From: Viridothelium virens
Taxonomy: Eukaryota > Ascomycota > Dothideomycetes > Trypetheliales > Trypetheliaceae
Assembly (NCBI GenBank): GCA_010094025.1
Contig: ML991808.1
Span: forward strand, 124,001-188,000
Length of the DNA stretch: 64,000 nucleotides
Direction: 5' to 3'
In this document: positions 10,978 through 23,940 of the stretch, piece after piece
Position numbering within the stretch: the first letter of the stretch is position 1
Layout: each line of letters starts with the position of its first letter
The notes under the pieces: model-generated
Databases searched by the model: none
Told to the model about the DNA's origin: nothing
Seen by the model: only the letters and a program-made list of their open reading frames with translations
Made by a program: the position numbers and the translations under genes

Positions 10978-13111
10978 CTAGAAGCCCGCCCAGAAATTGG
11001 CTGCCACGTCGCAAAGAAAATGGTATCGACGGCCGAGGAACACTATAAAAAGATGCACAACGAGAAGCAGCGTTGATTGCGCCCAGCTACTCCGCAGAAA
11101 GCCTAGGTCCAAGGCAGCTAAAGATGTCAGGGAATACGAGATAAATGCATTGGCTTGATATGGTGCACAGAGGTAGGACATAGTGAAGAGCTTTGCAAGG
11201 AATAATGAGATTCTTGCGACTGCGATCACATCATTCCGAGCCAGAAAGATTGAGAGGCGAGATGCCCGTGGTGGTGGCGGTGGTAAGATCAGGCGCGGTG
11301 AGGATGGGGTTCTTGAAGGGAATTGAGGCTTTGTGTCTATCTTATGAGGATGCAGAACGATACTCGACTCGCCGGCATCATCGCCATCATTGCCTTGATT
11401 TGTAGGCGGACTCGGCGAGCGCTGGTCTTCGGCATAGGCTCGCTTTAGTTTTGATGGGCCTGGTCTTAGATAAGGAGGCGACATGGGTCTTCGAGAATTG
11501 GTATTAGGTGACGGCGACGGCGATCCCACTGAGGTTATACGCGAGCGCCCGTCTTGGACACCGGAAGAATGCTTGTTGTATGCAGTAAACTCCTCCAAAC
11601 CGGAGCCTCCCTTAAGTGCGAGAAGGATTTCCTCTGCGCTTGGTCGTTCCTGAGGATCAACAGATAATAGTCGTTTCAAAAAGCGATATAGTCTCTCTGG
11701 AAGATCAGCTCGTGTCCGGCGCTCATCTTCAAAGCCTGCCCAGGCTGAAATCTCATCTCGAAGCTGGTCGAGGTCCTCGTTTTCTTCATTAAGGTCGTCG
11801 GCATTCATATAGGGCAACCGCCCGAAGCACATGAAATAGACAATCATACCCAGGGAGAAGATATCTGACTTGGTTGTAAAGTTTCCTAACGGACCTGTAG
11901 GTGATTCTCGGCGAAGGACTTCAGGCGCGCAGTATGAGATGGTTCCTGTTGCCCCCGTGGATTTCCGGTTCATGTTGACTGCTTGGACTTCACCAAAATC
12001 GCTCACCAAGACTCTGACCTTGTGTCCGTCGTCATGCAGCAAGCAGTTACTTGGCTTGAGATCACGGTGGATGTACCCGTTCACATGCAGGTAGTTCAAT
12101 GCAGACGTGATGTCTTTGACAAAAGTGAAGATCTCTTCAAAATGCATGTGTCGAGGTCCATGCAAATCTTGTGGGGGTTCGGCTTGGCCTTTTGACCTAC
12201 GCCGCAACCTCTCCTTGAGTTCCTGCGTCGTGACGGAAGACTTAGCCGAGTTGAGTATGTAGTGGTGGAGATCGCCCCCATTACAATATTGTTGCAGAAT
12301 GAACGCGCAAGGGACGCTTGGGCCGAACGCTGTGATCTGGCAGTCTTCAAGCCAGACATGACGATAAGAAACCAAATTTGGATGGGAGAGGTTCTGCAAT
12401 AGCTGTGCTTCCACCAGCACCTTTTCAAGCCATTCGTGATCGTCTCCAACGGGTACTCTTTTGCACGCAAAACGACCTAAATTGACTCCATCCAGAACAT
12501 GTCTGACTTGAATCACCACCCCTTTCCCGCCTCTGCCTAGTTCTCTCTCCTCCACAAAGAATGTTTTGAAATAATCTTTACTGAAGGCGGCCGCGGATAT
12601 ACCATGTGGAGATGGAGGCGATGCCGGTGAGCTTCCTATGAACTCAGCTCCCACGGGAGGTTCAGAATCAACGACATCATCTCGCGAATGAGGCTGGACT
12701 AGGCGTCTTCGAGGAGAGGGTGGTCGTGATGGTTCGCTCGAGCCTGGAGTACTGTGATGTAGAAGGCGGAAGTATTCAGGATTCACGAAACTGGCTTCAG
12801 CCCCATGTCCGGAAGGTTGTTCGCTGCGTTCAGACGTGCGACTATCTTCCCGCAATGGTCGATGACAGTAGGGACAATCGGCGAGTTCAACAGCTTGTGA
12901 TCGGGAGGCGTCTTTGAGGGAAAGTTGTCTTGACTCTTGGTCGTACACCACCACGGCTGAGCCATGGCGACTATTTGAAAGAACAGCCACAGATCAGCTT
13001 CATCAACAGTCTCGCTCCAGGTTCAGAGTCCTTCGCTTACAGTACAACTTCTCTCGAGTCTGGCTGATATGGCACTAATGACATACTTCGCTGCGGAACA
13101 TCATCCGCCAT
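10978..13111 (-). CDS. IKS1: Ser/Thr protein kinase, IKS1 type
   Basis: The long frame begins with GTG at 12990, so the true start lies in an upstream exon. I place it at 13111-13041 (starting MADDVPQRSMSLVPY), joined to 12970-10978 across a 70-base intron (donor GTAAGC, acceptor AATAG). This yields the continuous sequence REVVLRHGSAVVVYDQESRQ expected of fungal Iks1 and a protein of about 687 residues. A CPYC pair lies near the N-terminus. The kinase domain has LGRGGKGVV (ATP loop), FACKRV (catalytic Lys), YIHRDLKPSN (catalytic loop), SDFGEV (metal-binding Asp) and CAPEVL. After a Pro/Ser-rich linker, the last ~70 residues are hydrophobic (YQANAFISYSLTSLAALDL; LLLVVHLFIVFL), so the kinase is probably membrane-anchored at its C-terminus. 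Substrates are unknown; yeast Iks1 is linked to stress and drug sensitivity. Confidence 0.88.
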
Positions 13112-13696
13112 AGCTCAATTCCATCAGCATCAAGCGTAAGTACTCAACGCAGGCGGTCGCAACAAGAGTACAAAAGCTCGTACCGGATCAGAAGAGGTGC
13201 CGGCTGACATTGTACTGTTATCGACGATGTTTGCTGGATTGTATGGTGAGTTTGGATATCATTCAGAGCACGAGACTTTGAAGGATCTCCAGCGTGCTGC
13301 AGGTTCTCGAGACCAGCTTCGCGGGGCAACAGCGACGAGCGATACAACATCAACCAACACATCATTCCACGCGCAAGCTGTTTCATTCAAGCCATTAGAT
13401 TCATCATGTGCAATTTAGAATTACTTTTACATTCAATTCCTATCTGCTATGAGCTTGATCTGCCGTAGAAAATTCAGTGGTATCAAAGAGTCCCGTATCC
13501 AGGGCACCATAAACCGAGCTTGGGCTACACTGTCCACGGTCATGCTCGTACAAATTCATATTTGCCCGACCAGGCACTCGCCCCTTTCCCCAGCCATTTC
13601 GCCAAAAATGATTTAAGTATACGCAATGTTGCCGGCCTGCCTGGGCATGGAGAACAATAAATGCAAACAGAAATTTGGAGCAAACCTGATTAGGCA
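13112..13696. promoter_or_regulatory. IKS1 5' flank and RIC8 3' flank
   Basis: 585 bases. Short frames on both strands are not supported by family similarity. The part adjacent to 13111 is probably IKS1 promoter and 5' UTR. Confidence 0.35.
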
Positions 13697-15467
13697 CTAA
13701 TCGAGCTCTTCAAATCTGCCTTCTTCCACGGCGTGTTCCACTGGGTTCTTCACGTTGACGACTCCAGTTTTCTTGAGTCTGCGGCGCGATTAGTTGAGTA
13801 TTCACCCGAGAAGTCGCTGGATGGGTTGAGTACCTCTCAAAAAGAACAAAAAGCTTTTCTGCCTCCCTTTCCTTTTCCTCCTGTGTCATTTCAGGTCCGG
13901 TGTCATGTGGTTCTTCCATGTCTAGGCGTTGCCCCGTGATTGGATTAATGGCTGGAGCTCCTGTGTCGCCTGGACTGCTGAATGCATCTGATGCCGTCTG
14001 GGGAACAGCGATGTTGTGGCTCAGTAGGAAGCCGGAGGCGAAACCATAGCCGACATTGTGCACGAATTTGTTGGCGTCATTGTCGGATAGCTCAAACATC
14101 AACGCTGAGATTGATTCCCGCATGGTGGGCAACATTGGTGATGTTGAAAGCCTCAATAGGCGAGCAGACAGCGTGTCCAGCTGGCCCAATGGCTTCTTCC
14201 TATCAGCATCAGTCGGTAGCATAAGCCATTGCATGTATCTTCGGACACCGTCAGGGGCGAAGCCATAGATCTTGCGAATCAGATTCAGGACAGGAGCCGC
14301 AATGTGGTCCAGATCATCTTCCTTGTAACTAGTAATCGCTTGATGGAGGATATCAATCAACAGTTCAATGTTGTGGTTTTGATCAAATTTTGGAAAGACC
14401 GGGTTGATTCCGAGGTGTTTCGATTTCTTGTTTTCCAAATCCAATGGGATCAGAGCGTTGATAAGGGTATTGACTGGGGCCTGAAGTGGAGGCTTTAATA
14501 CCCCTATCCTAGTCAGTATTTTGAAGATATGTGGGATGGATGCCGAAAAGTTCTCTGCAAGGTCGGGGTAATAGTATAGAATGTTGAAAATCAATTTGCA
14601 CGTTTCCGTAAGCGCCATCTCATCAGCTTGAGCAGGCAAAGATTTACGGCTCTTCGAGTATGCCTTGGCATGTCGTGCCATTGCCTTTGTACACATTCGT
14701 CAAATAAGTCCAAAGAAGGATATTTTCAAACCAACCTCATTGATGCTTTCATCAAGATGAATATTTTTGATAAGGTCCTCGAAGTTTAGCGTTGTATCAT
14801 AAGTCATGAGAAATAAGATTCGGCCGAGGAGGAATTCGTCATCTCTATTGTCGCTCTGTACGCAAGTTAGTAGATGAAACACAGGTTGATCGGAATGAAT
14901 CTGCGTCCCTTGTATCGCTCCGCCGCTTTTGGACCGTAGCCTTTGTTGACAAATATTTGTCGGGATTTTGGCTGAAGGAGAAACGCATTGGCAAGGCATC
15001 TGAGAGCTTCCCGCGAACTTGTCTGGTCTTTTCCGGAGAATGCATGTTCGGAAAGGGTATTGATCCCCTGCCAGTGGGTCAGTCTTTGGATCCAAACGGT
15101 ATTGGTATGTGCATATATACCTCTTGCTCAAACATGGGATCTGCATTAGTTGCATCGCGACTATAGACTTTCAGCCGGTCAAGGATGGCGACCCGTTCTA
15201 ATCTAAGCGTCAGCACAGACGTCTCACCGCTGGATTATAGGGATTGCACTACATACGTTGTGGCTCGAGCAATTGCGTTCTCAGATCATGGCGTAGTTTA
15301 ATTAGAAGAGTTGTGACTTCGTTGAGTTTTGCTGGTACTCAGTCAGAACAGCTGTGAGAACGCTGCAAATTCATAGGGTGCGCACCTTCTCCAGTAAGGG
15401 ACGGGGCAAGTGATGTAGTATAAGAGCCTTTGGAACTCCCAGAGTGGCTCCTTGTATGCGCCAACAT
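13697..15467 (-). CDS. ric8: RIC8 / synembryn, G-alpha chaperone and exchange factor
   Basis: Seven exons by hand: 15467-15386, 15331-15257, 15197-15121, 15067-14909, 14855-14736, 14684-13834, 13778-13697, giving 481 residues, normal for fungal Ric8. Introns are 51-59 bases. The assembled protein reads through family blocks: GEAKLNEVTTLL; RVAILDRLKVYSRDATNADP; REALRCLANAFLLQP; KSRQIFVNKGYGPKAAERYK; SDNRDDEFLLGRILFLMTYD; LNFEDLIKNIHLDESINE; ETCKLIFNILYYYPD; and the terminal FERLKKTGVVNVKNPVEHAV. Ric8 is a cytosolic armadillo-like protein that folds and activates heterotrimeric G-alpha subunits for growth, development and pathogenicity in fungi. Oddity: the fourth intron (14856-14908) begins GGACGC rather than GTACGC, although frame and length fit perfectly. 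The gene is divergent from RIF1 with an ~0.8 kb shared upstream region. Confidence 0.9.
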
Positions 15468-16283
15468 GGTGAATATCAGACTGATGGATGGGTAATCTTG
15501 TTGACAGGCCACTGAGGCTCTTTCAATACGGCGAAGAGCCGGATTTTGCCAAAGAGCGGTGGAAGAATACGGTATGGCCGACTACAAGTAGCCGCGGCTC
15601 TTTCCAGGGGGCATCAGGGAAGCTCTGGCCGAGTTCGCAGTGGTGCATGCGACAGCTGGTCCGGAGTCGAGGCCGGGCTATGAAAGTTGGAAGTCAATTG
15701 GGGACTGCAGGCTGGCTGATCACCCGGATGTCGATTACCGGATCGGTGGTGCCATGTGACGTCGAAGGAACATTCACGACAGACCTTGAGCGTATGCGAG
15801 ACGGCGCACAGTCGCAATTTAGGGACTCGTTGCGATATGGGTAGGTTCTAGGTGGATGGGAAGAAGAAGAGTCGCCTGCGAGCCGGGCCCCCACTCCGGT
15901 AGAATTTGGCAGAAAGGCGGTTTTGGTGTTGATCGACTTGGACGAGCCGCTGTACAATCGATACGATAGGGAGACGATCGCCCGGGCTGACGGCAGCTGT
16001 GAAAGCCATGCGGGTATTCTTTTGAGACCGCACGGCCCGGCAGCCAGGATTTTGCCCAAAGCACGGTGGCACTGTGGCACCACCAGCGCCGTGGCACCTA
16101 AAGTGTGGCGATTCTCGAGGATTCGCGCCAAACGCGGGGCACCAACGACGCGACGCGTGAACCCTGGCTCGGACGTGAGTGCTCGTGCTCCTACCATCGC
16201 CGTCTTTTTCAGAACACTGCTTTCTCGAAGGCCCATTTTCCGATCATGGATACCTAATACGCCTTTCTCACACTTGCATAGCC
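15468..16283. promoter_or_regulatory. Shared divergent upstream region of RIC8 and RIF1
   Basis: 816 bases between two ATGs pointing away from each other. Open frames here on both strands lack family similarity. GC-rich in the centre; no TATA box recognised. Confidence 0.45.
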
Positions 16284-19200
16284 ATGGCGTTTTCTCATGC
16301 ATCTTTAGACTCTCTTTCTGCTCGTCCTCCTACTCCTCCAAAAGGCCTCGATGAGGTCGAACAAGGCGTTGTCGACGCCCTTGAATTCCTAAAGAGTGAC
16401 CTCACTATTTCGCTATCCCAATCGAACAGCACGACTCGACCCAAGCTTCTCGATACCCCTCCTACAAGCTCGCCTCTTTCCTCCCAAGGTCAAAGGGGCG
16501 ATAGCTGTGAAGCAGCTCGAAAAGCCGCTGAGAAAAAGGTTGGCTTTTCGCCATGGCCAAATTACCATAGGCCACCGAACTACACTCTGAGAGACTGCGG
16601 ACTCTCGCCTCTCAAGCGGCTTCCGCCCTCTCGAGAACTCAGGTCATTCCGATCGATATTGAAACAATCACCGCAATCGGCTCTCCTCTCGTCCTCACAC
16701 CCCACTGACAATTCGGCATCCCTGGTTGCTGGGGACCCATTCCCAACTTTCGAAGCCATGCTTGACTGCATGCTGCAACAGCTTGAGCATGGGGATGAAA
16801 AGGCGAGGACAGATACATATGTGTCTCTTTGCGGCACACTTGGCGCTTGCGAGTGTCTTCCAGAAGAACCGGACGTGGGCGCATTGTACTCACATATGGA
16901 CAGATTGATGCAACACATCAGACGAGACTGTACATTTGCTGGCGGCGACAGCAAAGCGGCTGAGACTGGACTCATCGTGCAGTCACTCAAGCTGCTTTCT
17001 ATCTTCCTCCTCACTCCCACTTTGTCCAGAACTATCAAAGACGACGTACGGATCTTTGCAATCGAGAGATCGATTTCAGTCTTACGGGATCCTACAGCAC
17101 CGAAGCCAGTCATAAAACATTACATGTTTATGCTTTCACAACAAAAATTCAACTCGACTATTCTCACAACGGCTAGAGCGCAACGGCTCCTGGACAGCCT
17201 GCAGAGCATTGAAGAAAGGACGAAGGGCAACAGTATCATCGGAGGGAGACTCTCGATCTACCACAGACTGCTTACTCAAGCACGCTCTGCCTTCCTGTCC
17301 AAGATAGACGCTGTTCTCGAACACGTCTTCCATGGAATGCTTAGCAGCATTGGGGATATTCGAAAACGTGCCATCGATCTGGGTACTCAGATTGGTCTAA
17401 TTCTAGGAAAAAGTGGCCAGAGCCATAGGACTTTGGTCAATCATTTTGCGACAGTACTCGACTCCGAAAATCACTCAGATTATGGTTCATTCTATGCTGG
17501 TCGCCTTCAGAGCATGTTTCACAACAAAGATTGCCGCGAAGATGTCCCACGTATCTGGACGGTTGCCATACTTTTCTTCCAGAATCGCGGGCATAGAATT
17601 CCAAAATGGCCACACGTTCGCTCATGGTTTCGGATCATACAGCTCTGCCTCAACTGCAGTGATGCACATGTCAGGTTTCAAGCATACTTTGCATGGAATA
17701 GACTGATATCCGTTGTCTCTCCCAGTATGTCTACCACACAGGAAATGGTTAATATGCTCTTACAACCGCTATGCCTCCAACTGCGGCGTACCGAGAGTGG
17801 CAAAAGTTCTACTCAAGTCAAACAATTCGCGTTCTCGAGTTATTGCAATCTCTTATATTATTCTTTCCGACCCTCGAAATCTCCGGAGGAGCTTGAATAT
17901 TTCTGGGGCGTTTATGTTGAAAAGCAATTACCAGACCTACTCATGCAAGGTCACGAGTACATCGACAGAACAAACCAGATTCTATCAGCATTGTTCGGGG
18001 CTGGAGACCGCAGTTCATGGGATGAAGGTAGAGCGAACAATCCTGATTCGGTGAAGCCGCGAGAGCTTCCACAACTTAACACCAAATGGCTTCGGAGAAG
18101 GATCTCTGCCATCTTACCAATACTTGAACGGGTCTTTGAGGCAGACTGTCAGAGGGAGATTCCACTTGAAAACATGCCAAGCGCTCGAACCTGGGGACAC
18201 CTCATGGATGCTTTAGCTGACGCAGGCAGCCAAGAAGTTAAGGCATCATCCGAACTACGACAAGCTACGGCTCAAATCATCACGTCACTACATAGGCTTT
18301 GGAATAAGATCGTGTTTCCACGAGATCGCGAGTCTCTTCCTACAAAATCCTCGGTGGGCCTCTTCACGAGTTTGGCGTGTTCAGCAATGAGTAAACTTGG
18401 GTCGCTCCATTTCACTCAAAGGATCCTAGTCGAGAAGCATTCTGCTACGTTCGAAGTTGCGCCTTCACCTTCTCACCGCTCTCATAAATCTGCGAAACCA
18501 CTTCAATCTCCATTCCATTGCATCTATCGATTGATGGTTTCCTCACCTTTCTTCGGATCTTGCAGAGAAGTTGCGATGCTCGGACTTTCAAAACTAGTCC
18601 ACCTCGCCTACACTTCTCAAAACACCCTTCAAGCTAAGTTCAGTCTTTTGCAAGATTGTACGGATACTGCTCTCGATCCCCGACCACGCGAAGATGGAAT
18701 ATTTGCCTATGTCTGGCCAATCTTGGCAAATGAGACAAGAGAAGCCTTGTCCTCTGTGCCAATCATCCACCCTGGAACTGAACGACCCCTTGGACAGGAA
18801 TTGCGGATTGTAACAAGCATTCTCGTTGCTGCTCTTCGTTCAGACACGCAATCATGGTCTGCAAGTCAGACTCTGTTCGTAGAGCTTGTCAATGCTGCTA
18901 GGAATAAAGCTAGTGCTTTGGGTGAGGCGCGAACCGCCATGGAGTCGCTCACTCAAGCACTCGGTAGCTGCAAGATGAGCTTAAACGATGATAGTATCTT
19001 ATTCTGTACTTCGCTGATCTTGGGAAAGAGCTATCGAAAAGAAGACCCGCAGCCACTAGCACTGGAACAACGGACAGCGTGGGACTGGATGTCAAAGAAT
19101 CAAGATGAGCAAGTAGCCGAATCCTTTGAAGAGATCTATTGCCTGATAGATGAATCGCTGAAACGGTGTTTCCGGCCGGACCAGCTCGAATGTCAGCCGT

Positions 19201-21981
19201 TCATCCATGAGTTTCTATCGTCCTTGATTGGATTCATCGACTCCGCTCCTCTGAATTCTAAAGCCACTGTCCTTTGCAGAATACAGGATGGATTAGCATC
19301 TATGCTGGAAGATGCTGGAGATTTGTGCAATGAGGCGAACGATATACTCCAAATGGTAGGTTCATTCCATATCCGGTTTTTTAGGTGCTGACAGAAGTGT
19401 AGGAAGTGGAGCTATGGTTGGCAGTCAATAAATCTCTGCGAGACCTTCCATGTCATGATGATCTACTCTTGAAGAGTCTAGCTCCTCTTATCTCTGCTGG
19501 ATTTGGTAGTCGTCACAGGTGTTTTTCCTCAATGTTAGTGGATACCTGGAATGATACGTTTGGGAGGGCAGAGGGATTAGAGTATCCCAATCCGGTTGAA
19601 TTTGCTTTACGGCAATTAGGGCCGCAACTCGATATCCGCCATCCGAACTTTTCGTATAACGACGGTGACAGGGTAAGCGATGCATTCCATTCTATTCTTC
19701 GCAGCTGATGATATAGGCTTGTGCAACTCCTGCGGACATGGCTGGATCTAGTCATAACGCCGGGTCAAATGGGTCAAACAGATTTGGGCAGGCTTTAGAA
19801 GAGCCCAACGAAGTGACGGTGGAGCAGAGTCCACATCCGCTCAGAACGATCAGCAGCGAAGAGCAAGCTCCAACACCCGCAACTCGCAGGATATGTTCGC
19901 CTATTAGACCAACTCCCAAAGCACGCCTAAAGCACAATGATTCTCAGATCGAATTCGCTGTGATTGAGTCTTCTCCCACAAATTATGAGGCAATGGAGTC
20001 ACAATTACTAACAGAGCATCAGAAGGAGGTGCGGTCGCAACAGCAAGCTGAAGCGGCGGCAATGTTTCCGGATATTCGCTCGGGCTCAGTCTCGAGGGCG
20101 AAGCAGACGCGTGAGCTTACAATCAACAATACCGTTGCAGATTTTGAGGAGGCTGCGACTCCCTCCCCGCACCTTGAGCCTATGGATGACTACTTGAGCT
20201 CATCTCCCACGCCTGGCTCTGCTGCCAAACGAGAGTTGATCATGCGTGATGAAATCCCGTCGAGCTTTGATCAGGAGAGGAGAGCGTCTCATAATAGCAA
20301 CGAGGAAGAAGAGCCACCTTCCTCACCGCCAGAGCGGATTGGCGAAAGCGATGAAACACGAGCACGGCATTCTGGAGAAGACGAACAAGCGTATATCGAA
20401 TACGCTCTGCAGGAATATGTTGACTTATCTGCCGGGGAGGCCCTGGCGACCACATTGGACACGGTTGGCGTAAAGAAGGATCCAGCCGACCCTGAGCAAA
20501 GAGCTTCGATACAGGCGTCCCCGTCGCTCTCTGGCGAAGTGGAGATAACCGATGCTAATGCTGAGAATGTGCCCTTTTACCGCGAAATGTACGACGAACA
20601 TGACGGTCGAACAAGTGGCAATGAAGTAGAGGAACAAAAGATCACCGACGGAGACCAGAATGCAATAGGGTTTGATCTCCCTGGATATTCGATGCCAGAA
20701 GATCAGGCTCGGGGCTTGGGACCAATGGATGCGGCCGCAATGCATACGGAGATGCAAACTGAACCAGAGACTTCCCGGGCCAGGAATGAAGCATCTGTCG
20801 ATGCACCATGCGTGATAAGTGATCAAGTATCTGACACAGCAGATGAACCAGAGATCTTTGTAGACGCGTCTCAAAGCCCGCTACAAGAGGGCGTAGAAGA
20901 TCTAGACGACACTACTCCATCAAGGAACGACAAACGTCAACCACAAACTTTGATACCGGATCTCAACGATCAAGACAACCCCCAAACAAGCGATTTGGCC
21001 GATGTTTGCGATTCTTTTCTCATGGGGACAAAGCAAACACAGCTAGAGGCTTCTACGCACAAACCGGAGTATTTTGAAACGCCTAATTCACCAACGGAGA
21101 GTCCGCAAGACTGTCAGACATCTGATGAGGATGTAGCTGGACAAACCAAGCGCAAACGAAGCTACCAAGACCCAAGCAAGACCGGCAGGCCTACAAAAAG
21201 GCGAAGGTCACGTCCTCTACAGCCCATCGATGCAAATTCACAGACTACAGGAGACGACGAAATTCAAGACTGCATCACTGTGCTGCCTCCTACCTTTGCA
21301 TCTGTCTTAAAACGCCGGGGATCCACACGCAAATCACTAAGTAATCAATCATCTGTTCGGCTTGCGAAACAGCAAGAACAGCCTTCTAAATCGACATCAA
21401 ATTACATCCATTCCGAAGACGGTCTATCGCGGCATAAACGCAAGATGCCTTCTTCATCGCCTCAAGAGGACAAGCCCATCAAAAACTTCCGAAGCGGGGG
21501 AGGTCCCATCAAGGTTGACCGTAATACCGTCGACCACCAAATCGAGAAGAACAAAACAGAAGAGGAGCCAATACCAGGCAGCATGAGATTTAGTCATGTG
21601 GAGATCGAAACGAGTCAGCATCGACGGGGAGCGTCTACGGAGCCAATATATGAGGATGTTTTCTACAGCTCGAGTGCAGATGACAGCGATGGAGGTGTTT
21701 CAGTGGGTGCCACCGAGGACGTTGATGCAGAGCGTCGCACAGCAGGGAGGGCACATGCAGAGGATGCGGAGGCGCGACAGCAGCTTGTCTCGGAAGAGAA
21801 AGCGGCACAAGCCGCACGACGCATTGCGCAACCAAAGAGCATCATCGAACGGTTGAAGGGAGTCTTGGCGGATTGCAAGGGAGTGATATTCGGATCTCAA
21901 GACCGGTTGCAGGTGTATGATACATTAGCGGAGCTGCAGGCGGAAGTGGTAAGGCGGAAAGACGGTGAAGGCGAGCATTAG
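16284..21981 (+). CDS. RIF1: Telomere length regulator / replication-timing factor Rif1
   Basis: Three exons, 16284-19355, 19403-19672 and 19717-21981, separated by introns of 47 and 44 bases with phase-0 junctions; about 1,868 residues. The first ATG with good context is at 16284 (the frame runs further up only from a GTG). Residues ~160-1130 form the alpha-helical Rif1 N-terminal repeat region (QLEHGDEKARTDTYVSLCG, ILERVFEADCQREIP). Two likely PP1 docking motifs sit at the N-terminus: KVGF (85-88) and SILK (124-127). The C-terminal third is acidic and low-complexity, with KRKRSYQD/PTKRRRSRP basic patches that could be nuclear signals. Rif1 recruits protein phosphatase 1 to chromatin to restrain origin firing and acts at telomeres and breaks. 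The motifs support that role here; DNA binding is by family. Confidence 0.85.
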
Positions 21982-22417
21982 AGGGTGTTGTTGGAATGTG
22001 AGGCTGACATGTGATTCGCATTTGATGAGGCAGGGCTGTAGAGAGAAGATCAGTCATGGATCAGTCATGCATGGTTCGGAAGGGTATCAGCGCAATGGGC
22101 AGTCCTGTCAAAGTAGCAGATTCCGTCAATGATCTACAGATTTGCTGTTGAGCCAACACGGCACCATGGAGCACAAAGACTCGCCTTACGCACAGTTACG
22201 TAGCTCTGGAGCGTTGCGTTTCACATTTGAAGCCACCCAGAACACGCATCCAACACCACCCCACCACGTCCAACCATCCCGGCACCGGCTGCAGTTCAAT
22301 TGCCCCTCCCATCCTCCGGCCTTTTCCCACCATTTTCTACCTTTGCCTGAGCGCTTCTGACCGTCTTCACCTCATTTTGTCCCGCGACCCTCTTCCAGTC
22401 TCTCACCTTCGACCATC

Positions 22418-23563
22418 ATGGTTGACCGCGCCAATAAACCCAGTGCTATCGCCCCTTCGCCCGGTCTTCCTCAACCGCGAGTCAATCTCTCCGACGACAA
22501 CTCGAGAGTGACGGCCACTCTACCGACGGGCGAGTCAGTGGAGATCTTGCTTCATGGCGCTACGGTGATATCATGGAAGAGCGGTGGAGTCGAGAACCTC
22601 TGGCTGAGTGAAAAGGCTGTACTGGATGGGAGCAAGCCAGTGCGGGGAGGAATACCAGTTGTCTTTCCGGTAAGTTAAAGCCCGTCATCACCTGGATTTG
22701 TCATGTTATCATTTCTACATCTTTCCCAAAGCCACTCAAGCTCGCGCGGTGCCTTAGAAAGCAGGAGATCCCATCGTTACTCATCTGACTTCAGGTCTTC
22801 GGAGGTCCACCAGCCAACCACGCAACCTCGACATTACCATCGCATGGCTTTGCCCGCAATTCACGATGGGAGTATCTCGGTAAATCCACATCGGAGTCCG
22901 GCGCACTGTCTAAAGGGGGTGATGATTGTGTGAAGCTCGACTTCGGTCTGTACACAGCAACATTGAGCGAGGAGGCCAAGAAAGCGTGGCCCTACGACTT
23001 CGGCTTGGTCTACTCAGTTACCCTGGGCAAGGATGGCCTCCAAACGATGCTGAATGTGCGGAACGAGGGCAAAGTGGCATTCGAGTTCCAGATGCTACTT
23101 CACAGCTACTTCAGAGTAAAGGTAAGCCGCAATCTTTCACGATCCACCCAGAAACCAAATTGCTGACTGAGCACTCCTTTCGTAGGACGTCTCTAAAGTC
23201 GCGGTCAAAGGTTTGACTGGCGTGACCTACATCGACAAAGTTCTCAATGCCCAGATAGCCACCGAGTCCAATCCCGCAGTGCGCATAACTGGTGAAACCG
23301 ATCGCGTCTACCAATCTATCCCTCAGGACACGACCTCGATTGTTGAAGCGGACCAGCCACGATATGATGTTGTGCGGGATAATCTCGAAGACTCTGTGGT
23401 CTGGAATCCATGGAAGGAAAAGGCAGCCTCCATCGGGGACTTTGAGCCTAAGAATGGATACATAAACATGATCTGCGTGGAGGTAGGCAGCGTCAAAGGG
23501 TGGCAGAAACTGGATGGAGGTGAGACTTTTGAGGGAGGACAAATCATCCGGTCGTCACCATGA
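22418..23563 (+). CDS. Glucose-6-phosphate 1-epimerase (aldose 1-epimerase family)
   Basis: Three exons, 22418-22669, 22795-23121 and 23186-23563, with introns of 125 and 64 bases (GTAAGT..TTCAG; GTAAGC..CGTAG); 318 residues. Signatures of the YMR099C-type hexose-6-phosphate mutarotases: ILLHGATVISWKSGG; NLWLSEKAVLDGSKPVRGGI; the join PVVFPVFGGP; PSHGFARNSRWEYLG (substrate-contacting His and Arg); LLHSYFRV; and VVWNPWKEKA with GYINMICVEVG. The enzyme interconverts alpha and beta anomers of glucose-6-phosphate in the cytosol. The gene lies ~440 bases after RIF1 on the same strand. Nothing unusual was seen. Confidence 0.92.
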
Positions 23564-23940
23564 GAAGACAAAGTGCGTGGAGTGCTTCATAAATGATCGA
23601 AGATCAAGTCTTCAAACCAATTGGTGGGACCCTTGGTCGGGCTCTTGGGACATTGGGTATGAATACTCCACAAGGCATTGCATAGAATCAGCGGCATCTC
23701 ATATACCAGTCACGACAAGTTCGACCATGATGACAACCCGATTTAGAGTACTTATGATGACATATCGCAGCTTAAAGTCGTCGATTGAAAGTCTTCATAC
23801 GTCAATATTTGTGATTGTGTTGCTCTTGCGCTTCCATGGTCTTGCATAATTATCAAGATTGTTCTCATCTACAATAATCCGCATGTCTTTTTACCATCTC
23901 CGCGTCGTCTCATTTCCTCTACATCGCTCAGACTTACAAC
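23564..23940. terminator. Convergent 3' flanks
   Basis: 377 bases between two converging genes; AT-rich in its last part. No gene is seen. The exact polyadenylation sites cannot be read from sequence alone. Confidence 0.3.

Noticed and set aside
12971-12990. IKS1 start at the GTG of 12990
   Set aside because: Not an ATG; an upstream exon with ATG and proper splice sites yields the conserved N-terminus.
15694-16302. 202-codon minus-strand frame between RIC8 and RIF1
   Set aside because: No motif, no splice support; overlaps the RIF1 start and lies in the shared upstream region.
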